Notes: generated by a model not told the origin, from the letters alone. A stretch of DNA of 64,000 nt from Duganella zoogloeoides (GCF_034479515.1 NZ_CP140152.1:1178001-1242000), one strand, 5' to 3'. Positions 8,874 to 17,103 are shown, numbered from the stretch's first letter. Numbers and translations are program-made.

Positions 8874-9500
8874 ATGACCATGACTCTGCTCGACATTATG
8901 CGTACTTCCGCCGTAATCCCCGTGATCGCGATCGACGAACCCGAACACGCGGTACCGCTGGCCAAGGCGCTGGTCGCCGGCGGCATCCGGGTGCTGGAAG
9001 TGACCCTGCGTACCAAGCACGGCCTGGGCGCCATCCGCGCCATGTCCGAGGTGGAAGGCGCCATCGTTGGCGTGGGTACCCTGACCGCGCCGGAAGAATT
9101 CGCTGCTGCGCGCGATGCCGGCGCCGTCTTTGGCGTGTCGCCGGGCCTGACCGCCGCCCTGATCCAGGCAGCAAAATCGAGCGGCCTGCCGCTGCTGCCG
9201 GGCGTGATGACGCCGTCCGAAGTGATGGCTGCGCGCGAACACGGCTTCAAGCAACTGAAACTGTTCCCGGCCGTGCCGGCCGGTGGCGTGGGCATGCTGA
9301 ACGCCATTTACGGCCCGCTGTCGGACGTGACGTTCTGCCCGACCGGCGGCATCTCGCAAGAGACGGCCGGCCAGTTCCTCAAGCTGAAAAACGTCGCCTG
9401 CGTGGGCGGCTCGTGGCTGACGCCGAAAGACGCGATTGCCGCCGGCGACTGGGAACGCATCACCGACCTGGCCAAGGCGGCCAGCGGCTTGCGCATCTAG
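8874..9500 (+). CDS. eda: KDPG aldolase (2-dehydro-3-deoxyphosphogluconate aldolase)
   Basis: Eda splits 2-keto-3-deoxy-6-phosphogluconate into pyruvate and glyceraldehyde 3-phosphate. The 208-residue class I aldolase has the conserved glutamate in LEVTLRT and the Schiff-base lysine in GFKQLKLFPAVPAGG, and is normal length. An alternative ATG lies two codons downstream of the chosen start. It follows edd by 3 nt and is closed by a strong terminator at 9521-9547. Confidence 0.97.
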   Translation: MTMTLLDIMRTSAVIPVIAIDEPEHAVPLAKALVAGGIRVLEVTLRTKHGLGAIRAMSEVEGAIVGVGTLTAPEEFAAARDAGAVFGVSPGLTAALIQAAKSSGLPLLPGVMTPSEVMAAREHGFKQLKLFPAVPAGGVGMLNAIYGPLSDVTFCPTGGISQETAGQFLKLKNVACVGGSWLTPKDAIAAGDWERITDLAKAASGLRI

Positions 9501-9520
9501 GCTGGTTCGACTTGCTGACG

Positions 9521-9547
9521 AAAACGACGCTGCGGCGTCGTTTTTTT
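9521..9547 (+). terminator. Rho-independent terminator after edd-eda
   Basis: A 9-bp perfect stem (AAACGACGC / GCGTCGTTT) with a TGCG loop is followed by a run of seven T. It ends the edd-eda transcript and stands just beyond the 3' end of the convergent brnTA operon. Confidence 0.92.
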
Positions 9548-9551
9548 ATTT

Positions 9552-9818
9552 TCAGGCGGTAATGGTTCTGAGCGCCGCCAGTTCTTCCTTCAGTACCTTG
9601 CGCAAGCTGGCCACGGTGAGTGGGGAGCTTTTTGGCGGCTGCATCGCCTTGCGCAACTCGGCATTGATCAGGGTTTGATAGCCGATGCCCTGCGCCTCGG
9701 CCTGCTCGCGGAAAAACGCCAGGACGTCGTCGTCGAGCATGATGGTGATGCGGCTTTTGCCACTGGCTGGCACCACTGCACCGCGTTTTCCTTCCGTAAA
9801 ATCGTAATCATTGCGCAT
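9552..9818 (-). CDS. brnA: BrnA-type antitoxin
   Basis: This 88-residue protein fits the BrnA antitoxin family: a short N-terminal region followed by a ribbon-helix-helix-like DNA-binding segment (SRITIMLDDDVLAFFREQAEAQG, about residues 20-45). BrnA neutralises the BrnT ribonuclease and represses the operon as a complex. Its start overlaps the 3' end of brnT by 11 nt, the usual toxin-first order of this system. It converges on eda, with the terminator between them. The C-terminal 30 residues are more variable than the core. Confidence 0.85.
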   Translation of the reverse strand: MRNDYDFTEGKRGAVVPASGKSRITIMLDDDVLAFFREQAEAQGIGYQTLINAELRKAMQPPKSSPLTVASLRKVLKEELAALRTITA

Positions 9819-10092
9819 GATATGTCCTCGTCTCGCCTTTGCTGGCCTTGCGCGCGGAAATCAGCCGGATGTGCTCGCCGCGCATGGTATACACCACGAT
9901 CAATAATCGCCCGTTGGCATCGGCCCCCAGCGTGACGAAGCGTTGCTCGCCAAACGCGTCGGGATCCTCGATCGTGACCGCCATGAAGTCGTGCAACGCT
10001 TCCTCCGACTGGGCAAAACTGACGCCATGCTTGGCGCGGTTGAGCTTGGCCTTGAACGGATCGAATTCGATGTCTGTAGTAGGATTATGCAT
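9808..10092 (-). CDS. brnT: BrnT-type ribonuclease toxin
   Basis: This 94-residue protein matches the BrnT toxin, a small RelE-fold ribonuclease. The family hallmarks are visible: IEFDPFKAKLNRAKHGVSFAQSEEAL near the N-terminus, then RFVTLGADANGRLLIVVYTMRGEHIRLISARKAS. Toxin precedes antitoxin and the genes overlap by 11 nt, giving translational coupling. An imperfect palindrome covers the start codon (10081-10097). The system looks intact, with no frameshift. Confidence 0.88.
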   Translation of the reverse strand: MHNPTTDIEFDPFKAKLNRAKHGVSFAQSEEALHDFMAVTIEDPDAFGEQRFVTLGADANGRLLIVVYTMRGEHIRLISARKASKGETRTYHAQ

Positions 10093-10097
10093 ATCCT
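10081..10097. promoter_or_regulatory. Imperfect palindrome at the brnT start, possible BrnA operator
   Basis: AGGATTATGCATATCCT has 5-bp arms AGGAT/ATCCT around a TATGCAT centre and overlaps the brnT ATG. BrnA-BrnT complexes are known to autorepress, so this is a reasonable operator candidate. No footprint evidence exists in the sequence itself. Confidence 0.35.
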
Positions 10098-10126
10098 ATA
10101 CATATACTGCAAGCGCGGCCGAAGTT

Positions 10127-10156
10127 TTCGATACGCCGCAAGCGCGGCGCATCGAA
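10127..10156 (-). terminator. Hairpin downstream of the ABC transporter operon
   Basis: A 13-bp inverted repeat (TTCGATACGCCGC / GCGGCGCATCGAA, one mismatch that becomes a G-U pair in the minus-strand RNA) sits 4 bp beyond the permease stop codon. It lacks a clear T-tract, so it may be a weak terminator or an RNA 3'-end stabiliser. It also insulates brnT from the transporter operon. Confidence 0.5.
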
Positions 10157-10160
10157 TGTG

Positions 10161-12005
10161 CTAGACGGCAACAACCTGTTGCGCGGTGGCCTTGGCGGGG
10201 GCGCGGCTGGCGCTACGGTGCGGATACATGATCATCATGGCTGCCAGGCAGGGCAGGCCGAACACCAGGCAGGCCGGCAGCCAGCCCGCGCCGATCGCGT
10301 GGCCCGGTTGGCGCAGTGCGCGGCGGCGCCACAGCCAGGCGCCGGTCGCTGCCAGCAGGTTCGACAGCACTGCCGCGGTCCAGATCTGGCCCGAACGTTG
10401 CGGCATGAGCGGCGCGGCCAGGTGATCGGCGGACGCAGTGCCCGGTAAAATCCGCGCGGGCAAGGCGGTGACGGCCTCGAGCACCGGCGACATCCACCAG
10501 TCGATCTGGTCCAGCAAAGGCGGATAGTCGGGCTTGATCTCCCGGGTGGCGATGGTGTGCCGCTTGCCGTCGGCCGCGACAAACACCAGCGTCTGCCGGC
10601 CGGCGTTGGCAGCACCATGCGACCGGTCACGACCACCGGTAAACGACGCCAGTACGCCGTCGGACAAACGCGCTACATCGATCCTGGCCATGTCGCTGAG
10701 CGGACCGTCCAGCGGAACACTGTACAGCTCCTGGTACGGCGCTTGCGAACCTGCGGTGCGGTAGGCGATCAGCCGCTGGTTGCTCACAGCATAGGCCGTA
10801 TCAACGGCTACCACCGGGCGCACCATAAAAATTTCGTTGGCGGGCAGCGTGGCCAGTGTCGCGAAGGTGAGCGTGCGGGTGTCGATATCGAGCATGGCGT
10901 GCGGCAGCATCATTTTTCCCGTCAACGCCGGTACGGCCGGGAAACCGGTGGTATCGCGGGGGCCGCCAGGGCCCACCGAAGCGGTGGCAACTCCAGTGCG
11001 AAGGTCGGTCAGGTCGAAGCGCATGGTGTCGTGATTGAAGCTGAACAGCTGGTTATCGTTGATCTTTCCGCGTGGCATATTTTTGTTGGACAGCTGTTGT
11101 GGCAAGGCGTAGCCTATCCAGCCCGGCATGATTTTTTGCGGTGTCACCCGCGCCAGTTCGCTGCGCCAGCGGTCGGCGCGCGCTTCGCCGCTGGCCGCAC
11201 TCTGGAGGCCCCGGCGCAGCACGTCGCGGCTGTCCAGGAGGCGCAGGTCCGAGTCGCTGTCCGCTGGTGGCTGCAGCATCTGTTGCGGATGCATGCCGGC
11301 CGTCATGGCGCCCAGTTGCACGGCAAATTGCACGCCGCCCGGCGCCAGCAGATACAGGCCCAGCACCAGCGGCAGCGCGGCCAGCATGGTAGCGATGCCG
11401 GTTGCCGGCGCCTTGGCGCGGTTAGGCTGGAAGCTGGTGTAGACCACGGCCGCCATCAGCACCAGGCACGGCACGCACATGGCCAGCAGGGCAATGGCAG
11501 TCGATTCGTGCATCAGCATCACCCACGGCAGCGCCACGACCAGCACCGCGCAGCGGCTGGCGCCAAGCATGATGGCGGCGCCGGTCAGCCAGGCCATGAT
11601 CACGATCATCACGACGTACGCCACCATCACGTAATGGCGCAGGTCCACGGTACGTTCGCTGAACCACTCGGTGCCCAGCACGGCCAGCAGCAGCGGCACG
11701 CCGACCGCCAGGGCTATCATGGTGGCCGAGGCCACGGTGATGGCGCCGAAGATGGCGCTGCGCGGCAGCGGCCGGTGCATCAGCCACAGCCAGCGGCCCG
11801 GTTGCCGGTAGCTGCCGATCTGGTGCAGCGCGAAGCCGAGGCCGCCCAGCGCATAGGCGCCCAGTATCACGGCCTGCACCAGCCACGCTTGCGCCAGCGG
11901 GTCGTTGACCCTGCCGAACAACACCAGCAGCATCAGGTGGGCCACGAAAAATATCAGGGCGGGGCGCCGGTAACGGCGGCATTCGCTGAAAAACAGGTCG
12001 CGCAT
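10161..12005 (-). CDS. ABC transporter permease-like membrane protein with a large non-membrane insert
   Basis: This 614-residue membrane protein is the third gene of a GntR-ATPase-permease operon. The first about 235 residues hold several hydrophobic helices separated by short loops, a polar segment of about 300 residues follows, and one further helix lies near the C-terminus (about residues 540-590). No catalytic motif was recognised. The start at 12005 (MRDLFFSECRRYRRP) has a strong GAGGAAAT ribosome site and lies 10 nt after the ATPase stop; an upstream in-frame start would overlap the ATPase gene. By context it is the membrane half of an exporter. The substrate is unknown. Confidence 0.75.
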   Translation of the reverse strand: MRDLFFSECRRYRRPALIFFVAHLMLLVLFGRVNDPLAQAWLVQAVILGAYALGGLGFALHQIGSYRQPGRWLWLMHRPLPRSAIFGAITVASATMIALAVGVPLLLAVLGTEWFSERTVDLRHYVMVAYVVMIVIMAWLTGAAIMLGASRCAVLVVALPWVMLMHESTAIALLAMCVPCLVLMAAVVYTSFQPNRAKAPATGIATMLAALPLVLGLYLLAPGGVQFAVQLGAMTAGMHPQQMLQPPADSDSDLRLLDSRDVLRRGLQSAASGEARADRWRSELARVTPQKIMPGWIGYALPQQLSNKNMPRGKINDNQLFSFNHDTMRFDLTDLRTGVATASVGPGGPRDTTGFPAVPALTGKMMLPHAMLDIDTRTLTFATLATLPANEIFMVRPVVAVDTAYAVSNQRLIAYRTAGSQAPYQELYSVPLDGPLSDMARIDVARLSDGVLASFTGGRDRSHGAANAGRQTLVFVAADGKRHTIATREIKPDYPPLLDQIDWWMSPVLEAVTALPARILPGTASADHLAAPLMPQRSGQIWTAAVLSNLLAATGAWLWRRRALRQPGHAIGAGWLPACLVFGLPCLAAMMIMYPHRSASRAPAKATAQQVVAV

Positions 12006-12015
12006 TTGGATTTCC

Positions 12016-12966
12016 TCAGGCTGCTTGGATAATGGGGGTGGAGCAATCACTGCCGATATGGCCGCGCGCCAGCATGCCGTTTACCGCCCGGTCAAGGCCG
12101 ATTGGCATGTGGTGTACGCTGCGCGCGCCCAGCAGCCGCAGCTGCGCTTCGAACTGGTCGCCCTGGTCGAAGACGATCAGGTGCGTGAGTCCGTCGATAT
12201 GCTCGGTTTGCAGCACGCCGGCAGTGGCGCCGAGTTCGGGCGCGCGGAACGGAAATTCGGCCACCCACAGGCGCATGCGCTCGCAAAACTCGTCGGGCGC
12301 CGACGCGTGCAGCAAGCGGCCGCGTTCGAGGATGATCAACTGGTCGGCCACGCGCTCGATCTCGTCCATCTGGTGCGAGCAATAGACGACGGTGGTGCCG
12401 CCCGTGTAGCTGCTGTCCATCAGCGCGGTCAGGAACACCCGCCGCGCTACCACGTCCAGTCCCAGCGTGGGTTCGTCGAGAATCAGCAGTTCGGGCGCCT
12501 GGCCCAGCGCTAGCGCCAGGTTGACGCCGGCGCGTTCGCCGCGCGAGAGTTCGGCGATGCGCTGGTCGGGCAAGACATTGAAGTTGCGCAGCACCGCGTG
12601 ATAGCGCTGCTCGTCCCACGCGCGGTACTGGCGGCGCTGCATGGCGGTCACCTCGTCCACCCGCATCCACGGCGGCAGGGTGTGCTCTTCGTTGACAAAA
12701 CCGATGCGCGCGCGCAGGTCCGGCGTCAGCTGGGCGCTGTCGCAGCCAAGGATGCGGGCGCTGCCGCTGGTTGCCGCTTCAAAGCCGAGCAGCACGCGAA
12801 ACAGCGACGATTTGCCGGCACCGTTGGCGCCCACCACCGCGTGAATGCCGCCGCGCGCCACTTTCAGGTCGAGGCCATCGAGTGCCCGCTTGCCCTTGAA
12901 TTGCAGGGTCAAGGCTTCTGTTTCGATCAGATAGTCGCCGCTGGCGACGGGAGGGGGCAGGTTCAT
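12016..12966 (-). CDS. ABC transporter ATP-binding protein
   Basis: This 316-residue ATPase has Walker A GANGAGKSS (about residue 42), the signature-like LSRGERAGVNLALALG, Walker B LLILDEPTLGLD and the switch histidine in YCSHQMDE. The first about 230 residues are the nucleotide-binding domain; the rest is an extension of unclear role. It lies between the GntR regulator gene (28 nt gap) and the permease gene. This arrangement resembles YtrA-type operons that respond to cell-envelope stress or antimicrobial peptides, which is inference. Confidence 0.93.
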   Translation of the reverse strand: MNLPPPVASGDYLIETEALTLQFKGKRALDGLDLKVARGGIHAVVGANGAGKSSLFRVLLGFEAATSGSARILGCDSAQLTPDLRARIGFVNEEHTLPPWMRVDEVTAMQRRQYRAWDEQRYHAVLRNFNVLPDQRIAELSRGERAGVNLALALGQAPELLILDEPTLGLDVVARRVFLTALMDSSYTGGTTVVYCSHQMDEIERVADQLIILERGRLLHASAPDEFCERMRLWVAEFPFRAPELGATAGVLQTEHIDGLTHLIVFDQGDQFEAQLRLLGARSVHHMPIGLDRAVNGMLARGHIGSDCSTPIIQAA

Positions 12967-12994
12967 TCAGGTTCCTGGTTGGTGATGGTATGGT

Positions 12995-13414
12995 TCAGGC
13001 GGTTTTTTTTGGCGCGACCAGGGCCAGTTCGGCGGCCACGCGGTCGAGCAGCGCATCGGCCGGATAGTCGAGCGCGATCACGTCGCCGACAAAACGGACC
13101 ACGGCGTCGTTCAGGCGGCGCTCGCGCTCGGGATCGGACAGGCGCTGGCGCGGCGTGGCCACGAACAGGCCCAGCCCGGCGCGGGCGTCGAGCCAGCCTT
13201 CGGTGGTCAGTTCGGTGTAGGCCTTGGCGACCGTGTTGGGGTTGATCGCCAGTTGGGTAGCCAGTCCGCGCACGCTGGGCAGCGCGGCGCCCACGGCCAG
13301 CTCACCGCTGGCGACCAGGCGCTTGACGCCATCGACAATCTGGCGGTTGATCGGACGCGGATCGCCGGTGGCGATTTGTAACATCAGGGGACTGCGGCGC
13401 GGCTGGTTCATCAT
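12995..13414 (-). CDS. GntR-family regulator, YtrA subfamily
   Basis: This 139-residue protein has an N-terminal GntR winged helix-turn-helix (PINRQIVDGVKRLVASGELAVG, then LATQLAINPNTVAKAYTELTTEGW) and a short C-terminal helical tail instead of a ligand domain, which defines the YtrA subfamily. Such proteins usually repress the ABC transporter genes of their own operon. Two consecutive ATG codons are possible starts. A perfect 9-bp inverted repeat lies 9 bp upstream of the start. Confidence 0.9.
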   Translation of the reverse strand: MMNQPRRSPLMLQIATGDPRPINRQIVDGVKRLVASGELAVGAALPSVRGLATQLAINPNTVAKAYTELTTEGWLDARAGLGLFVATPRQRLSDPERERRLNDAVVRFVGDVIALDYPADALLDRVAAELALVAPKKTA

Positions 13415-13422
13415 GTTTTTCC

Positions 13423-13447
13423 ACTGTACTAGTACAAGTAGTACAGT
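13423..13447. promoter_or_regulatory. Perfect inverted repeat, likely GntR/YtrA operator
   Basis: ACTGTACTA (13423-13431) and TAGTACAGT (13439-13447) form a perfect 9-bp inverted repeat with a 7-bp spacer. GTACTA/TAGTAC half-sites are of the kind bound by YtrA-type GntR dimers. The site is 8 bp from the regulator's start codon, so it probably mediates autorepression of the whole transporter operon. Confidence 0.7.
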
Positions 13448-13483
13448 AACACCGTGTATGTGCCGGCGTCAACCACCATGACG

Positions 13484-14389
13484 TCAGCGAACCGGCGCCA
13501 CCGCGTTCTGAATGTGCGCCCGCAGCCACTGGTGCGCAGGATCGCGGTGCGCGCGTTCGTGCCACAGCATCGCCATCTCGTAGCCAGGTACCTCGATCGG
13601 CGGGGCGACGGTTTTCAAGGCGCGGTTGCCGCATACCAGCCGCTCCGGCACCATCGCCACCAGGTCGGTGGCAGCCAGTGCCGCGATCATGAACAGGAAG
13701 TGCGGTACCGACAGCGCCACCCGGCGGGTCAGGCCCGCTTGCGCCAGCGCTTCGTCGGTGACGCCGTAGAAGCCGCCGCCGTTGTTCGAGACCAGCACAT
13801 GTTCGAGCGTGCAGAATTGCCTGAGCGTGGGTTTGCGCTGCAGGCGCGGGTGGTCCACCCGGCCCGCCAGTACATAGCGCTCGGCAAACAGCGTGCGGCG
13901 GCGCAGGCCCGGCGGCGCACCGGCGCTGGTGTGGAAGGCCAGGTCGATCTCGCCCTGTTCGGCCTGGCGGGTGATCCGGTCAGGCGCCAGTTCCAGCACC
14001 GCCAGCCGGGTGCCAGGCGCCTGCTGGCGCAGGCTTGCCAGTGCGGGCAGCACGATGGTCGATTCGCCGTAGTCGGTGGCGGCCACGCGCCAGGTATTGG
14101 TGGCGCTGGCGGGATCGAAGGCGCTGGCCGGCGCCACCGCCTGTCCCAGCGCGTCGAGGGCGAGACGCAGCGGCTCGCGCAACTGCTCGCCGCGCGCAGT
14201 GGGCTTCATGCCGCGCGGGCCGGGCAGCAGCAGCGGATCGCCGAAGATGTCGCGCAGCCTGGCCAGGTGTACGCTCACCGACGGCTGCGACAGGTTCAGC
14301 CGCTGCGCCGCGCGCGTGACATTATGCTCGGCCAGCAGCACGTCCAGCGTAACGAGCAGGTTCAGGTCCAGCCGTCGAAGATTAAGCAT
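13484..14389 (-). CDS. LysR-family transcriptional regulator
   Basis: This 301-residue LysR protein has the N-terminal helix-turn-helix (LDLNLLVTLDVLLAEHNVTRAAQRLNLSQPSVSVHLARLRDIFGD, residues about 8-52) and a C-terminal substrate-binding co-inducer domain. It is divergent from the NAD(P)H quinone reductase gene, with a dyad in the shared 86-bp gap, so control of that gene is likely. The inducer is not evident, though quinones or electrophiles would fit the partner. Its 3' end is convergent to nothing; the GntR operator follows. Confidence 0.92.
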   Translation of the reverse strand: MLNLRRLDLNLLVTLDVLLAEHNVTRAAQRLNLSQPSVSVHLARLRDIFGDPLLLPGPRGMKPTARGEQLREPLRLALDALGQAVAPASAFDPASATNTWRVAATDYGESTIVLPALASLRQQAPGTRLAVLELAPDRITRQAEQGEIDLAFHTSAGAPPGLRRRTLFAERYVLAGRVDHPRLQRKPTLRQFCTLEHVLVSNNGGGFYGVTDEALAQAGLTRRVALSVPHFLFMIAALAATDLVAMVPERLVCGNRALKTVAPPIEVPGYEMAMLWHERAHRDPAHQWLRAHIQNAVAPVR

Positions 14390-14405
14390 TCTAATACCTG
14401 CTATG

Positions 14406-14423
14406 TTGGGAATTCATTTCCAA
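14406..14423. promoter_or_regulatory. Dyad between the LysR and quinone reductase genes
   Basis: TTGGGAAT and ATTTCCAA (7 of 8 positions symmetrical) are separated by 2 bp. The dyad lies 17 bp upstream of the LysR start and 53 bp upstream of the reductase start, where a LysR protein could repress itself and activate its neighbour. Confidence 0.45.
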
Positions 14424-14475
14424 TATACCTGAGCAAACTTTACGCTGTGTGCTTCTTATTCAAAGGAGTACCAGC

Positions 14476-15255
14476 ATGAACATCCTGATCGTCCACGCCC
14501 ACCCCGAACCGCAGTCGCTCAACGGCGCGCTCAAGGATTTTGCCGTGCGCCACCTGGAGGCGGCGGGCCACGCGGTGCAGGTGTCCGACCTGTACGCAAT
14601 GCAGTGGAAGCCGTCGCTCGATGCGCACGACAGCCTCGATGGCGCAGCGGGCGAACGTTTCGACGCGTCTGTCGATTCGCGCCTGGCCTACGACAGTGGC
14701 CGGCAGAGCGCAGACATCGCGCTCGAGCAGGAAAAGCTGCGCTGGGCCGATACCGTGATCCTGCAATTTCCGCTGTGGTGGTTTTCGATGCCGGCCATTT
14801 TGAAAGGCTGGGTGGACCGCGTGTACGCCAACGGCTTTGCCTATGGCGTGGGCGAACACTCGGACCAGCGCTGGGGCAACCGCTATGGCGAGGGCAACCT
14901 GGCCGGCAAGCGCGCCATGCTGATGGTGACCACGGGCGGCTGGGAATCGCACTACAGCGCGCGCGGGATCAACGGGCCGATCGACGACCTGCTGTTCCCG
15001 ATCCAGCACGGCATCCTGTTCTATCCGGGCTTCGAGGTACTGCCGCCGTTCGTGGTGTACCGCACCGGCAAGGTCGATGAGATCAAATTCGCGGAACTGT
15101 GCGCGCAACTGGCACAGCGCCTCGACACGCTGGCCAGCACTGCGCCGATTGCATTCCGGGCGCAGAACGCGGGCGACTACGCGATTCCGGCGCTGACCTT
15201 GCGCGACGAGCTGGCGCCGGGTTTGACGGGATTCGCGGCCCACCGCGCCACGTGA
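14476..15255 (+). CDS. NAD(P)H dehydrogenase (quinone), flavodoxin-like fold
   Basis: This 259-residue protein belongs to the NQO/MdaB flavodoxin-2 family, which reduces quinones by two electrons with FMN or FAD. The N-terminal ILIVHAHPEPQSLNGALKDFA and the ILQFPLWWFSMPAILKGWVDRV segment, with flavin-contacting residues, are characteristic. The ATG at 14476 has CAAAGGAG upstream; the frame's earlier start is less likely. It is divergent from a LysR gene that probably controls it. Its stop codon lies inside the first unit of a 24-bp tandem repeat. Confidence 0.9.
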   Translation: MNILIVHAHPEPQSLNGALKDFAVRHLEAAGHAVQVSDLYAMQWKPSLDAHDSLDGAAGERFDASVDSRLAYDSGRQSADIALEQEKLRWADTVILQFPLWWFSMPAILKGWVDRVYANGFAYGVGEHSDQRWGNRYGEGNLAGKRAMLMVTTGGWESHYSARGINGPIDDLLFPIQHGILFYPGFEVLPPFVVYRTGKVDEIKFAELCAQLAQRLDTLASTAPIAFRAQNAGDYAIPALTLRDELAPGLTGFAAHRAT

Positions 15256-15348
15256 TCAGCCGCCCGTCTTGCCGAGCGCTAGCCGCCCAACTTGCTAAGG
15301 CGCTAGCCGCCCATCTTGCTAAGGCGCTAGCCGCCCATCTTGTTATAC
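15253..15348. repeat. Four 24-bp tandem repeats duplicating the 3' end of a small gene
   Basis: Units lie at 15253-15276, 15277-15300, 15301-15324 and 15325-15348. The core is CGCTAGCCGCCCATCTTGCT; the first unit is the most diverged. The last unit contains the C-terminal codons (K-M-G-G-stop) of the minus-strand gene at 15327-15638. Because the unit is 24 bp, each extra copy keeps the same frame and carries its own stop. The array therefore looks like tandem duplication of a gene's 3' end up to the stop codon of the convergent quinone reductase. Confidence 0.9.
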
Positions 15349-15638
15349 AGTTTTCCGTCCCAACGCATGGTAATGCGGCTGCAATGGAATTCGAAGTCGT
15401 CGCCGTCCTTGACCTTGAAGGTTTCGAAATGGTTGACGGCGATGCGCACGGCGTCCTGCAAGGCGCCGCCTTCGGGGATCTGCTTGGGCAGCGGCAGGTC
15501 CTTGATGTGCAGCAGGTATTCCACGCGCTTGGGGTCGGTGTTCTGGTCCCACCAGATATCGATGGCGACCTGGTCGCCACGATGTTCGGCTTCCGCCAGG
15601 CAGCGGCCGTGTCGTCTGGTTTCGAACTTGAAGCGCAT
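15327..15638 (-). CDS. Small conserved-looking protein of unknown function
   Basis: This 103-residue soluble protein, with many aromatic and charged residues (IDIWWDQNTDPKRVEYLLHI, ITMRWDGKLYNKMGG), is not assigned to a family. It has a strong GGGAGGG ribosome site and begins 3 nt after the P450 stop, so it is co-transcribed with it. No signal peptide, transmembrane helix or cysteine pair is seen. Its extreme 3' end is repeated in tandem downstream. It might assist the P450, which is inference from position only. Confidence 0.7.
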   Translation of the reverse strand: MRFKFETRRHGRCLAEAEHRGDQVAIDIWWDQNTDPKRVEYLLHIKDLPLPKQIPEGGALQDAVRIAVNHFETFKVKDGDDFEFHCSRITMRWDGKLYNKMGG

Positions 15639-15641
15639 TGA

Positions 15642-17078
15642 TTACCCTCCCGATGGCGGCGAGAGCTTGCGCAACTGCATGCGCAAGCCGACTGGTGACA
15701 TGGTAAAGCCTGACAGCTCCTCCGGCTCGGCACCGTCCGCGGTCGCCACGGACGCGATATCGAAACTGCCCAGCAGCATGGCGGTGGCGATCTTGATCTC
15801 CAGCAGCGCCAGGTAGCGCCCGGGGCAGGTGCGCACGCCGGCGCCGAACGGCATCGACACCTGCTTGTTCATGGCGCCGCCGTCGAGCCAGCGGCCTGGG
15901 TCGAACTGCGCGGCGCGCGCCACGTGGTCGTCGCTCACGCTGTCGTGGCGCATCACCAGCCACACCAGGCTGCCCGCCGGCACCGCGACATCGCCCACCA
16001 CGCTGTCGCGCAGCGCCTCGAGCGGAATGTACGGCGCCACCGGTTTGAGGCGCATGGCTTCCTGGGCGCAGGCGTCGATGTAGTCGAGCGCGTCCATCTG
16101 CTCGATGGTGAACGCTGCGGCAGCAGGCGCCACGCGTTGTACTTCGGCGCGGGCGGCTTCCAGCGCTGCCGGATTTTGCTGAAGCAGGTACAACATCCAG
16201 GCCAGCGTATGGCTGGTGGTGTCTTCGCCGGCCAGCAGCATGGTCGTGACGTTGCCGGCCACGGCGTCTTCGGCCAGGCCGGTGCCATCGTCTTCGGCCG
16301 CGCAGATCATCGCTTCGAGCAGGTTGGCGGGACGTGCGCGCCGGGCCGGATCGGCAGCCAGGCGGGCGCGGGCTTCGGCCACCAGGGCGTCGATGGCGGT
16401 GTTCAGGGCGGCGATGCTGGTGTCGAGTTCGCGGTCGGCCGCCAGCTTGACGTAGCGCCAGTAGGGGAACAGCGACAGCGACCGTCTCGACACGGCAGGC
16501 AGGATGCGGTCCATGTGGCGCTGTAACACATCCTCGCCGCCGTCGATGGTGTTGACCTCGGTGCCGAAGGCCAGCCCGGCGACGATATCGACGCTGTAGC
16601 GCTTGAGGTCGTCCGCCAGGTCGATGGTGGCGCCGCTGTCGGCAGCGCTGGCCCAGCGCCGTTGCAGCCGCAGCGCCACGGCCACCAGCGATGGGAAATA
16701 GGCCTTGACCGCGTGCGGCGCCAGCGCTGCCATCACCATGCGCCGCTGCTCGCGCCACGCCGCGCCTTCTTCGAGGAACACGCCGGGGCGGCCCTTCATT
16801 TCCTTGGCGATGTGCTCCGTGACGGCGGGGCGGCGGTAGCCGTCGGGGCGGTCGCGCAGCGCGGCCGACACCAGTTTATGATCGGACACCACCAGCGCCT
16901 CGGTAGGACCGAGCGACATGCGAAACAGCGGCCCGAATTCGCGGCACCAGGCTTCGACATCCTGGTGGAAGCGCAGCGGCCGCATTTGCAGCAGGTTGCC
17001 CACCAGCGGCCACGGGCGCGGACCGGGCAGGTCGGCAATGCGCCGTAGCGGCGTAGCAAGCGTGGCGGTGTCGGGCAA
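15642..17078 (-). CDS. Cytochrome P450
   Basis: This 478-residue heme monooxygenase shows the I-helix LLAGEDTTSHT, the K-helix EAMR (ExxR), and the heme loop FGAGVRTCPGR with the ligand cysteine at about residue 418. It is soluble, with no N-terminal membrane anchor, and its overall style resembles bacterial class I P450s that oxidise hydrophobic substrates. No ferredoxin or reductase gene is adjacent, so redox partners are elsewhere. A 103-residue protein follows in the same transcript. The substrate cannot be read from the sequence. Confidence 0.95.
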   Translation of the reverse strand: MPDTATLATPLRRIADLPGPRPWPLVGNLLQMRPLRFHQDVEAWCREFGPLFRMSLGPTEALVVSDHKLVSAALRDRPDGYRRPAVTEHIAKEMKGRPGVFLEEGAAWREQRRMVMAALAPHAVKAYFPSLVAVALRLQRRWASAADSGATIDLADDLKRYSVDIVAGLAFGTEVNTIDGGEDVLQRHMDRILPAVSRRSLSLFPYWRYVKLAADRELDTSIAALNTAIDALVAEARARLAADPARRARPANLLEAMICAAEDDGTGLAEDAVAGNVTTMLLAGEDTTSHTLAWMLYLLQQNPAALEAARAEVQRVAPAAAAFTIEQMDALDYIDACAQEAMRLKPVAPYIPLEALRDSVVGDVAVPAGSLVWLVMRHDSVSDDHVARAAQFDPGRWLDGGAMNKQVSMPFGAGVRTCPGRYLALLEIKIATAMLLGSFDIASVATADGAEPEELSGFTMSPVGLRMQLRKLSPPSGG

Positions 17079-17103
17079 GTGATGTCTCCTGGTTGTGGGG
17101 GGG

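Noticed and set aside
6912..9359. Long minus-strand reading frame opposite edd-eda
   Set aside because: It covers two clear metabolic genes and shows only His/Gln/Gly/Arg-rich low-information sequence.
15253..15348. CRISPR-like array
   Set aside because: Units are contiguous with no spacers and correspond to a duplicated gene end.
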